Of a DNA stretch of 5,183 nucleotides, positions 1-5,183 are shown one piece after another. Position numbers and translations under genes: made by a program. The notes beneath the pieces are model-generated. The model worked only from the letters and a program-made list of their open reading frames with translations, had not been told where the DNA came from and ran no database searches. The DNA comes from DASUFH01 sp036274645 (GTDB lineage: Bacteria > Acidobacteriota > Terriglobia > 20CM-2-55-15). The stretch covers positions 1-5,183 of the forward strand of contig DASUFH010000351.1 in assembly GCA_036274645.1 (NCBI GenBank), read 5' to 3'. The number at the start of each line of letters is the position of its first letter. Position 1 is the stretch's first letter.

Positions 1-1280
1 CGGATCAGAACCGGTTCTTCGCTGACGGTATCGAGCGTCCGGATTTCGGTGAGCGCCCGGCGCATGTCCCGCTCGCGGGCGGTGTGGGTCATGATGACCA
101 GCGGGACCGCTCCATCCTGTTTTCGCCCGCGCTGAATCACCGAAGCGATGCTGATGTTCTGGCGGCCGAAGACGCCCGAGATCTGCGACAGCACGCCCGG
201 ACGGTCCATCGCCATGAAGCGTGTGTAGTAGATGCTCTCGACATCGTCCATCGGACGGAACTGGATCGGCGCGGCCGAAGCCGGCGTGGGAAGACGACGT
301 CCGGGCTCGACGAGAATGCTGCGGCCGATATCCATGATGTCGGCCACCACCGCGCTGCCGGTCGGCATGGCGCCGGCCCCGCGTCCATACAGCATGATGT
401 CGCCGCACGCGTCGCCGACGATCTGGATGGCGTTGTAGACGCCGCCCACCTTCGCGATCGGATAGTCCTCGGGAACCATCGTCGGATGGACACGCGCCTC
501 GATGGATCCGCCACGGGATTTCGCGATCGCCAGCAGTTTGACGCGATAGCCGAACTCCTTGCCGAACTCGATATCCACCGGGCTGATCGACGAAATCCCC
601 TCGGTAAAAACCTGCTCCGACGTGATCGCCGCGCCGAACGCCAGGTTCACGAGCACAGTCAGCTTGTGGGCCGTGTCGATCCCGCCCACATCGAACGTGG
701 GATCCGCCTCGGCGTAACCGGCGCGCTGCGCTTCCGCAAGCACGTCGGCAAACGCGCGGTCCTCTTCGGTCATCTTGGTCAGGATGTAGTTCGTTGTCCC
801 GTTGATGATGCCGTAGAGCGACAGGATGCGGTTGGCGGCCAGCGATTCGCCCAGAGCCTTGATGATGGGAACACCACCGCCGACGCTTCCCTCAAAACCG
901 ATGGCCAGGCCGGCCTTGCGGGCGGCCGCGCGGATCTCGGCGCCGGAAGAAGCCAGCAACGCCTTGTTGGCCGTGACGACGTGCTTTCCACGGGCGAAGG
1001 CGGCCAGGATGAGGTCTTTGGCCGGCTGATATCCCCCGATGAGTTCCACAACGATATCGATGTCGGGATCTTCAACGACGAGGGAAGGGTTATCCGTCAG
1101 GAGCTTCGACGGAACCGCAACACCACGATCGCGCTTCAGGTCGCGGACGGCAATACGCTTGATCTCGACAGGCACGCCAAGGCGCTCTGTAATGAGACCG
1201 GCGTTTTCCGTGAGAATTCGATACGCGCCCGTTCCGACTGTGCCAAAACCAATGAGTCCGACTGAGATTTTGTTCTTCAT
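1..1280 (-). CDS. hom: Homoserine dehydrogenase with C-terminal ACT domain (3' end cut by window edge)
   Basis: NAD(P)H-dependent reduction of aspartate semialdehyde to homoserine, the branch point to threonine and methionine, in the cytoplasm. The minus frame is open without interruption from the ATG at 1280 to the window edge, giving 426 residues; the family is usually about 430-440, so only a few residues are missing. Residues 5-18 are the Rossmann strand and GFGTVGTG nucleotide loop. HVVTANK ends at Lys106, the usual catalytic-site lysine. GIINGTTNYIL lies at 158-167. The family signature runs from AGYAEADP to GGIDTAHK (188-206), with Asp202 and Lys206 as the expected catalytic pair. Residues about 349-426 form an ACT domain (FMAMDRPGVLSQIS), which in this family usually gives allosteric feedback by threonine. 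It is a stand-alone enzyme, not fused to aspartokinase. A weak GGA lies 9 bases before the ATG. It is separated from the upstream quinoprotein gene by a hairpin, so it is probably its own transcription unit. Confidence 0.96.
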   Translation of the reverse strand, partial: MKNKISVGLIGFGTVGTGAYRILTENAGLITERLGVPVEIKRIAVRDLKRDRGVAVPSKLLTDNPSLVVEDPDIDIVVELIGGYQPAKDLILAAFARGKHVVTANKALLASSGAEIRAAARKAGLAIGFEGSVGGGVPIIKALGESLAANRILSLYGIINGTTNYILTKMTEEDRAFADVLAEAQRAGYAEADPTFDVGGIDTAHKLTVLVNLAFGAAITSEQVFTEGISSISPVDIEFGKEFGYRVKLLAIAKSRGGSIEARVHPTMVPEDYPIAKVGGVYNAIQIVGDACGDIMLYGRGAGAMPTGSAVVADIMDIGRSILVEPGRRLPTPASAAPIQFRPMDDVESIYYTRFMAMDRPGVLSQISGVFGRQNISIASVIQRGRKQDGAVPLVIMTHTARERDMRRALTEIRTLDTVSEEPVLI

Positions 1281-1303
1281 GATGTGATGTCCAGCACGAG
1301 GCG

Positions 1304-1309
1304 AGTATA
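1304..1309 (-). promoter_or_regulatory. Possible -10 element upstream of hom
   Basis: The minus strand reads TATACT, one mismatch from the sigma-70 -10 consensus, 23 bases before the hom start codon. No convincing -35 hexamer lies at the right distance (the best placed is TCAATC), so this is only a candidate. Confidence 0.25.
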
Positions 1310-1359
1310 CCGAATCGGCGGAAGAAGATTGATGGGACGGGAGAAATTGCGCAGGCAAA

Positions 1360-1383
1360 GGGACAGCCTCCGGGGGCTGTCCC
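1360..1383 (-). terminator. Strong hairpin behind the quinoprotein gene, probable terminator or REP-like element
   Basis: A perfect 9-bp stem, GGGACAGCC against GGCTGTCCC, encloses a 6-base loop. It sits 7 bases past the TAG stop of the quinoprotein gene in the direction of transcription. On the minus strand the stem is followed by only three T residues, so it is a weak-tailed intrinsic terminator at best. The stem is symmetric enough to be a dispersed REP-type palindrome. Either way it separates the quinoprotein operon from hom. Confidence 0.55.
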
Positions 1384-1390
1384 CCTCTGC

Positions 1391-3262
1391 CTATTTTCCG
1401 GGGAGGGCGAATACGTACAGGTTAAACCCTGTCGTGGGCGGAGCGATCTCGGGCGTCACGGTGTCCGGCACGAGCCAGGGGCTTCCGCCGCCACGGCCGG
1501 TCGTCACCGCCACGTACTGTTTCCCGTTGATGCTGTACGTTACCGGGAATCCCTGAACGGCCGTAGCCAGCTGTTTCTCCCAGAGAATCTTGCCGGTCTT
1601 GATATCGACGGCGCGGAACATCTGGTTACGGTCGCCGACGAAGACCAGACCGCCAGCAGTGGTCACCGCAGACGTCAGGAAGGAGGCCCGCTGCTCGAGA
1701 GACCAGACCTGCTTCATGGTCTTGACGTCAAACGCGCCCAGCTTGCCCAGATTGCCGTTGCTGCCCGGACTCTCGTAGAACGAACGGGTCGCCCCGCCGG
1801 CGTTACCGGTTCCTTCGAGGTTGGCGGCTTGCGGCACCATCACCTGGCAAGCCTGAACCAGAGGAGAAACGATCATGTTCGTGGGTGGGTGATAGCTCAT
1901 CGCCGGCCAGTTGTGACCGCCGGCGCTGGTGGGACAGGAATCGACGGGCTTGCCGACCGTTTCCTTGAGAATGTCCTGCCGGTAGGTGGGCCGGCCGGTC
2001 TTCGGATCAATCGATTCCCAGACGTTCTGGAACACGGTTTCGGTATGTCCGAGGTATTTGCCGGTCTTGCGGTCCAGCTTCCAGAGGATGCCGTCTTTGC
2101 CGATGGTCAGAACGAGATTCTGCCCGCCGGTATCCACCAGCACGCGCTCGAACACGACGTCGAGATCGAGCGCTTCGGCCGGAGCGTGCTGGAAGTACCA
2201 GAGCATCTTGCCGTTGTCGGCGTTGAGGGCCAGAGTGGAGCTGGAATAAAGAGCGTCGCCTTCGGTGGCCCGAGTGGCGGTCATCCACGGCTTGGCCTGG
2301 GCAGTGCCGAAATAGACGGTGTTGGCTTCGTCGTCGAAGCTGGGAGAAATCCACATCTCCCCGCCGGCGCGGGTGCGATCGTTGAGAGTCCCCCATGTCT
2401 TGCCGCCAATCGGATCGCTGCTGGTGGCAATGGTGTTGAACTTCCAGAGCTGTTTGCCCGTCTTCGCGTCATAGGCGCTGAAGAAACATTTGTCGTCCTG
2501 ATAGCGGGTGCAGCCGCCCAGACCGACGAAAACCTTCCCATTGGCAACGATGGGGCCGCTCGAGTTGCTGAAGCCCGGACCGATTGTCGTATCCCAGACC
2601 AGCTGCCCATTCCGCGCGTTGAGTGTGATGAGGTGGCCGTTAGTGGTGGCCAGATAGAGACGGTCTTCAAAAATCGTGATGCCGCGCATGGCGATGTTGT
2701 TGCTGACGGTGCTCTGCCAGATCACCTTTCCCGTCGCGCCATCCAGGGCCTGAACGATGCCGCCAATATTAACGAGGTAGATCACGCCGTTATGCACGAT
2801 GGGCGCCGGCTGATTCGTCCCGGATTCGCTCATCTTCGACTGGAAGACCAGTTCGATGTTCTTCACGTTGCCGGCGTTGATCTGGTCCAGCGGGCTGTAA
2901 TTGGTCGCGCGATGATCCCGGCGGATCATGAGCCAGTCGCCCGGCGGAATATTTCGCAGCATGGCGTCCGTGACGGGCGCGAAATTGGGAACCTCTCCCT
3001 GCACCGTCACCTGTGCGGTGATCGGTCCGGCGGGCGCGCCTCGCTGGGCGCCTCCGCCCGCGGCCCCGCGTGGCGCGCCTACAGCGGCGCCACGCTGTCC
3101 GGCGCCGGCGCCAGTTCCAGCGCCGCGCTGTCCGGCGCCGGCGGCGCCACGAGCGCCCGCGGCCCCACCGCGAGCGGGCGCCTGCTGTCCTGCAATGACT
3201 CCGGCAATGCCGATAGCGGCGGCCGCCACAGCGGCAATCATGTGTTTGCGCGTTCCGATCAT
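1391..3262 (-). CDS. Exported PQQ-dependent alcohol-dehydrogenase-type quinoprotein
   Basis: 623 residues, predicted periplasmic oxidoreductase of the PQQ methanol/ethanol dehydrogenase family, which passes electrons to a cytochrome c. Residues 1-25 are a signal peptide (RK then an Ala/Ile core). Residues 29-80 are Gly/Ala/Arg/Gln-rich linker. Beta-propeller blade motifs of the form AxDxxTGKxxW recur at about 171-183, 213-224, 262-274, 344-356, 509-521 and 550-562. DWLMIRRDHRATNYSPLDQI at 109-128 and the C-terminal TAGGLVFVGDRNQMFRAVD (535-553) are typical of the family. A DLD motif at 366-368 aligns by eye with the catalytic Asp and the extra lanthanide-type Asp of XoxF. The vicinal Cys pair and the metal-binding Glu and Asn of methanol dehydrogenase appear replaced. 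There is no CxxCH, so no fused haem domain. The start at 3262 is chosen because GGAGGT precedes it and the signal peptide begins there; the frame stays open upstream to 3478. The substrate is unknown. Confidence 0.9.
   Translation of the reverse strand: MIGTRKHMIAAVAAAAIGIAGVIAGQQAPARGGAAGARGAAGAGQRGAGTGAGAGQRGAAVGAPRGAAGGGAQRGAPAGPITAQVTVQGEVPNFAPVTDAMLRNIPPGDWLMIRRDHRATNYSPLDQINAGNVKNIELVFQSKMSESGTNQPAPIVHNGVIYLVNIGGIVQALDGATGKVIWQSTVSNNIAMRGITIFEDRLYLATTNGHLITLNARNGQLVWDTTIGPGFSNSSGPIVANGKVFVGLGGCTRYQDDKCFFSAYDAKTGKQLWKFNTIATSSDPIGGKTWGTLNDRTRAGGEMWISPSFDDEANTVYFGTAQAKPWMTATRATEGDALYSSSTLALNADNGKMLWYFQHAPAEALDLDVVFERVLVDTGGQNLVLTIGKDGILWKLDRKTGKYLGHTETVFQNVWESIDPKTGRPTYRQDILKETVGKPVDSCPTSAGGHNWPAMSYHPPTNMIVSPLVQACQVMVPQAANLEGTGNAGGATRSFYESPGSNGNLGKLGAFDVKTMKQVWSLEQRASFLTSAVTTAGGLVFVGDRNQMFRAVDIKTGKILWEKQLATAVQGFPVTYSINGKQYVAVTTGRGGGSPWLVPDTVTPEIAPPTTGFNLYVFALPGK
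3023..3178 (-). repeat. Low-complexity Gly/Ala/Arg linker region with an 18-bp direct repeat
   Basis: This stretch of the quinoprotein gene encodes residues 29-80, almost only Gly, Ala, Arg, Gln and Pro. It includes a perfect 18-bp direct repeat (CGCTGTCCGGCGCCGGCG) at 3093-3110 and 3126-3143. The copies are 33 bases apart and in frame, each encoding AGAGQR. It probably grows and shrinks by slippage. Confidence 0.8.
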
Positions 3263-3266
3263 GTTT

Positions 3267-3272
3267 ACCTCC
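3267..3272 (-). promoter_or_regulatory. Ribosome binding site that fixes the quinoprotein start
   Basis: The minus strand reads GGAGGT, a perfect anti-Shine-Dalgarno match, 4 bases before the ATG at 3262. It lies inside the 11-bp gap after the CHRD gene stop codon, which supports translation of both genes from one mRNA. Confidence 0.85.
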
Positions 3273-3273
3273 G

Positions 3274-3735
3274 CTACTTTTCCGCCAGCAGCCAGCCGAG
3301 CAAGTGGCCGGTGGGCGCGCCCTGACTTTGAATCTGGATATAGAAGCGGCCCTTCCGCAGGGCCTCGACCTGTTCGGTCGACAACTCGGCGGTCCCGTTC
3401 AGCGTGCCGGACGCGCCGGGTGAAATCATCAGCTTGAACAGACATTCGCCGCGCGCCCCCGCCGCCAGCCCAAGGCAAAGATTGGCCTCGGTGGCCGATG
3501 ACGCAAGATTTTCAAACGTCCCTTCAACGCTGACCTTTTTGCCCGACAGCGTCGCGGTCGCGGAACCGATACCCGCCACGGCAGTCCGCTGCAACGGCGC
3601 AAGCGGCGGCGCCGGCGCCAGGCGCGCCTTGAACTTATTGCCATTCTGTACGGCCGACACTCCCAACGCGGCAAAAACCAGCGTGATGGCCGCAGCCACA
3701 AGAATCTTCCCGACAAATAATCTTCTTTTCGGCAT
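3274..3735 (-). CDS. Exported CHRD-domain protein
   Basis: 153 residues. Residues 1-28 are a signal peptide: PKRR, a hydrophobic Ile/Val/Ala/Leu core, then VSA as a likely cleavage site. Residues about 36-151 are a single CHRD domain, a beta-rich module first named from chordin and common in bacterial secreted proteins. The evidence is the order GIGSATATLSGKKVSVEGTF (55-74), then LASSATEAN, then SGTLNGTAELSTEQVEALRKG (109-129), then FYIQIQSQGAPTG and a closing GWLL. The His residues usual in AHIH and IHT are replaced by Asn85, Cys87 and Gln136, and a second Cys is at 98. No enzymatic role is known for the domain. It is the first gene of an operon with the quinoprotein 11 bp downstream, so a role as an exported partner or scaffold is plausible but inferred. 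GGAG lies 9 bases before the ATG. Confidence 0.8.
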   Translation of the reverse strand: MPKRRLFVGKILVAAAITLVFAALGVSAVQNGNKFKARLAPAPPLAPLQRTAVAGIGSATATLSGKKVSVEGTFENLASSATEANLCLGLAAGARGECLFKLMISPGASGTLNGTAELSTEQVEALRKGRFYIQIQSQGAPTGHLLGWLLAEK

Positions 3736-3784
3736 ATCGATTTGCTCCGGTGCGGGTTCGCCACAGAAGGATGGTTCCCGATGC

Positions 3785-3796
3785 TTGACCTGTCAA
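3785..3796. promoter_or_regulatory. Operator-like palindrome in the divergent intergenic region
   Basis: TTGACCTGTCAA is a perfect inverted repeat with 5-base arms and a 2-base centre. It lies between the minus-strand CHRD operon (ATG 50 bases away) and the plus-strand MBL gene. Read on the minus strand, its right half is TTGACA, a perfect -35 hexamer; 17 bases further is CATCCT, a poor -10. An additional TTGACAG half-site lies on the minus strand at 3826-3832. A regulator binding here could control both directions. No regulator gene is visible in the window. Confidence 0.4.
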
Positions 3797-3797
3797 C

Positions 3798-3825
3798 AAA
3801 AAAGGCGCTACCAAAAGAGCGCCTT
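3798..3825 (-). terminator. Intrinsic terminator facing the CHRD operon, with no gene behind it
   Basis: The minus strand forms an 8-bp stem, AAGGCGCT against AGCGCCTT, with an 8-base loop. A run of six T follows, two of which close the stem. This is a textbook Rho-independent terminator on the minus strand; the plus strand lacks a T tract. No minus-strand gene lies between it and the intron at 5045. It would stop antisense read-through before the CHRD operon or, if a promoter lies to its right, act as a leader attenuator. Confidence 0.7.
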
Positions 3826-3874
3826 CTGTCAATGCTGATTGCGTCAGCGGATGCGTGCGATTAGGCTAACGCGC

Positions 3875-3880
3875 GAGGAA
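3875..3880 (+). promoter_or_regulatory. Ribosome binding site that fixes the MBL gene start
   Basis: GAGGAA lies 6 bases before the ATG at 3887. This favours that start over the in-frame TTG at 3839 and ATG at 3851. The latter would put an odd basic stretch in front of a well-formed signal peptide. Confidence 0.8.
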
Positions 3881-3886
3881 ACCTTT

Positions 3887-5038
3887 ATGCGACGTATTGG
3901 ATGGATCTTTCTGGCCGCGCTCTCCCTGATCGCAATGACCACCGGCGCAATGGCCTTACAGGGTCCCCGGGGCGCGGGCGGTCAGGGTCCCCGGGGCGCA
4001 GGCGCTCCCGGCGCGCCGGGAGTCCGGGGCGGCGCGCCGCCGGGTGGCGGACGCGGCGGCGGCGCGCAGCGGGAAATCGTCAACATCAAGGGCGATCTCT
4101 ACCGCGCGCGCAACGCCAACTACTACTCCATCTTCCTGGTGACGCCGGAAGGAATCATTCTCGCCGATCCGATCAACGAACAATTCGCAACCTGGATGAA
4201 GGAACAGTTCGCCGAACGTTTTAAAGTGCCGGTTCGATATGTCATCTACAGCCACAGTCACTGGGATCACGTCGAAGGCGGCGCGGTCTTTGCCGATACG
4301 GCTCGCTTCATCGCGCACGAGAACATGTTGCGGAACATGGATGGGCGCATTCCCCAGATGCCCGGCGACATGCTGGACCGCAACAATGACGGCGCCTTCG
4401 AATTGAACGAGATCGTCGAGCCGATGACCAGCAATCAGAACCGGTGCGGTATGCCCGGGTTTTTCCATCAAACCCATGACCGCAACGGCGACGGCCGGAT
4501 GACGCCAACGGAAATGATGGCGGACATCCGCAGGCCGGACCTCGTCTATTCCGACCGGATGAAGATCTCGCTGGGTGGCAAGACAATCGAACTGATTTAC
4601 CCGGGCAGGAACCACTCCGATGACGCGACGGTGATCTACTTCCCGGATGAACGAGTGGTCTTCGCCACCGAGTTCATTGCGGATGTCGCAATCCAGCAGA
4701 CCGGCGACCCGAAGGCGTTTCCCAGCGCCTGCGGCCCCTTCGACGGCAACCCGTTGTCGGAATGGATCAAGTCGTACCGGACCGTCGAAGCGCTCGATTT
4801 CGATGTCTTTGCCGGCGGGCACGCAGCCCTCGGCACAAAAGCCGACGTCACCGCATACCGGCAGTTCTTTGAAGACCTGGTCCGGGATGTCTCCACCGGC
4901 ATGGCTCAGGGGAAAAGCCTGGCAGAGTTGCAGCAGACCCTCACGATGGACAAGTACAAGAGCTGGGCCGGATACGCGCAGCGGCGGGCGCCCACGATTG
5001 AATCGGCGTATAACAATCTGAAAACGTACCGCTATTAG
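3887..5038 (+). CDS. Exported metallo-beta-lactamase-fold hydrolase with inserted EF-hand pair
   Basis: 383 residues, predicted periplasmic zinc hydrolase of unknown substrate. Residues 1-23 are a signal peptide (MRR, hydrophobic core, AMA cleavage site). Residues 25-62 are a Gly/Pro/Arg/Ala-rich linker. The MBL fold starts near 63 with NYYSIFLVTPEGIILADP (78-95). SHSHWDHVEGG at 122-132 supplies His123, His125, Asp127 and His128. GRNHSDD supplies His243, and GGHAALG supplies His312. The usual bridging Asp or Cys after the third motif is replaced within FATEFIAD by Glu262 or Asp266. Between the first His motif and His243 lie two complete 12-residue EF-hand loops, at 164-175 (DRNNDGAFELNE) and 198-209 (DRNGDGRMTPTE). 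Both have Asp, Asn, Asp and Gly at positions 1, 3, 5 and 6 and Glu at 12. Cys187 and Cys282 could form a disulfide. It is divergent from the CHRD-quinoprotein operon. MBL-fold partners of quinoproteins are known, but I cannot assign this one to such a family. Confidence 0.9.
   Translation: MRRIGWIFLAALSLIAMTTGAMALQGPRGAGGQGPRGAGAPGAPGVRGGAPPGGGRGGGAQREIVNIKGDLYRARNANYYSIFLVTPEGIILADPINEQFATWMKEQFAERFKVPVRYVIYSHSHWDHVEGGAVFADTARFIAHENMLRNMDGRIPQMPGDMLDRNNDGAFELNEIVEPMTSNQNRCGMPGFFHQTHDRNGDGRMTPTEMMADIRRPDLVYSDRMKISLGGKTIELIYPGRNHSDDATVIYFPDERVVFATEFIADVAIQQTGDPKAFPSACGPFDGNPLSEWIKSYRTVEALDFDVFAGGHAALGTKADVTAYRQFFEDLVRDVSTGMAQGKSLAELQQTLTMDKYKSWAGYAQRRAPTIESAYNNLKTYRY
3959..3999. repeat. 17-bp direct repeat in the MBL linker region
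   Basis: The 17-base sequence CAGGGTCCCCGGGGCGC occurs at 3959-3975 and again at 3983-3999, a 24-base period kept in frame. Each copy encodes QGPRGA. It is part of the low-complexity linker directly behind the signal peptide. Confidence 0.8.
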
Positions 5039-5044
5039 CGTCCC

Positions 5045-5118
5045 ATCGGCATAGGGGCGGCGGTCGCCCGCCGACCCCTGCCACACCACCGTGCGTACGG
5101 GTCCGTACACGGCGGTTC
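5045..5118 (-). ncRNA. Group II intron domains V and VI
   Basis: Domain V spans about 5084-5118. The outer stem CCGCCGT pairs with ACGGTGG (one G-T pair), and the inner stem GTACGG pairs with CCGTAC. A CGC at the base of the 5' strand could be the catalytic triad. Domain VI spans about 5045-5078. GGGG pairs with CCCC and GGCGG with CCGCC, around a tetraloop-sized loop. The A at 5052 on the minus strand is unpaired and 8 bases from the 3' end, the position expected for a branch point. Two consecutive hairpins of these sizes right at an element boundary support the intron call. Confidence 0.6.
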
Positions 5119-5121
5119 GAG

Positions 5122-5183
5122 TCAGTTACGCGAGCGGGGCGCAACCAATGAGGGAAAACCGCGGAGCCGGAAGTACGTGTTCG
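5122..5183 (-). CDS. Possible C-terminal tail of the intron-encoded reverse transcriptase/maturase
   Basis: One minus frame gives 19 residues, NTYFRLRGFPSLVAPRSRN, followed by a TGA at 5122-5124. The stop lies 3 bases before domain V, where intron-encoded proteins usually end. The PNxYF...G..SL-type tail is reminiscent of such proteins. A second frame also ends nearby (at a TAA), and too little is visible to be certain of the frame. Only the tail is in the window. Confidence 0.4.
   Translation of the reverse strand, partial: NTYFRLRGFPSLVAPRSRN

Larger units (their letters stand above)
5045..5183 (-). mobile_element. 3' end of a group II intron (rest lies beyond the window)
   Basis: Read on the minus strand, the sequence after a short coding tail is GAACCGCCGTGTACGG, then CCCGTACGCACGGTGG, then TGTGG, then a GC-rich hairpin ending CCCCTATGCCGAT. 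That order (domain V, short joiner, domain VI with a branch adenosine near the end, terminal AT) is the usual 3' end of bacterial group II retrointrons. The inferred 3' splice boundary is at 5045/5044, 6 bases beyond the MBL stop codon. The intron is therefore inserted tail-to-tail with that gene and does not interrupt it. The intron start and most of its reverse transcriptase would lie to the right. Identification is from remembered family sequence plus the fold, without a covariance-model search. Confidence 0.65.

Noticed and set aside
84..1265. Long plus-strand open frame of 393 codons opposite hom
   Set aside because: It is fully antisense to a homoserine dehydrogenase with all family motifs, is Arg/Asp/His-rich with no recognisable fold, and is the expected shadow in GC-rich DNA.
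1829..3325. Plus-strand open frame of 498 codons opposite the quinoprotein gene
   Set aside because: It is antisense to a clear PQQ propeller protein, has no motif of its own, and runs through the antisense of the Gly/Ala linker. It is a codon-bias shadow.
3263..3478. 72-codon upstream extension of the quinoprotein frame
   Set aside because: It overlaps the CHRD coding sequence, is Arg-rich without structure, and would bury a proper signal peptide. The GGAGGT before 3262 marks the real start.
3839..3886. Upstream TTG/ATG starts for the MBL gene
   Set aside because: The ATG at 3887 has a well-spaced GAGGAA and begins a standard signal peptide; the earlier starts have neither.
3959..4072. Collagen-like Gly-X-Y repeat in the MBL linker
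   Set aside because: Glycine does not keep a three-residue period for more than a few triplets. It is low complexity rather than a triple-helix segment.
5054..5078. Intrinsic terminator of the MBL gene
   Set aside because: The stem is good but has no T tract on the plus strand, and it is better explained as domain VI of the group II intron on the minus strand.
3956..5110. Minus-strand open frame of 384 codons opposite the MBL gene
   Set aside because: It mirrors the MBL coding sequence and begins inside the group II intron domain V. There is no family resemblance.

Overview
The window is about 60% GC and fits a free-living soil bacterium. I infer Acidobacteriota (Solibacter- or Vicinamibacter-like). 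The reason is the pairing of a secreted PQQ-type dehydrogenase and a secreted metallo-beta-lactamase-fold protein, each with a Gly/Ala/Arg-rich linker behind its signal peptide, plus a CHRD-domain protein. That assignment is a judgement from family resemblance, not proven by any marker gene here.

Layout, left to right. (1) Positions 1-1280, minus strand: homoserine dehydrogenase with a C-terminal ACT domain, a cytoplasmic amino-acid biosynthesis enzyme. Only the last few residues are cut off by the window edge. (2) Positions 1281-1390: a 110-bp gap with a weak promoter candidate for that gene and a strong hairpin just behind the stop codon of the next minus-strand gene. (3) Positions 1391-3735, minus strand: a two-gene operon. 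It encodes a small exported CHRD-domain protein and, 11 bp downstream, an exported PQQ-dependent alcohol-dehydrogenase-type quinoprotein. (4) Positions 3736-3886: a divergent intergenic region with a perfect TTGAC/GTCAA palindrome, a repeated TTGACAG and a minus-facing intrinsic terminator that belongs to no visible gene. (5) Positions 3887-5038, plus strand: an exported MBL-fold hydrolase with two textbook EF-hand loops inserted after its HxHxDH motif. (6) Positions 5045-5183, minus strand: the 3' end of a group II intron (domains V and VI and probably the tail of its reverse transcriptase), ending 7 bases past the MBL stop codon. The intron continues beyond the window.

The CHRD, quinoprotein and MBL genes all encode exported proteins and share one divergent control region. 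Two of them also share a similar low-complexity linker. They plausibly form one periplasmic or surface module oxidising and hydrolysing an unknown substrate; no cytochrome c or PQQ biosynthesis gene is in the window. The points most worth a second look are the EF-hand insertion in the MBL protein, the non-canonical metal and PQQ site of the quinoprotein, and the intron junction.
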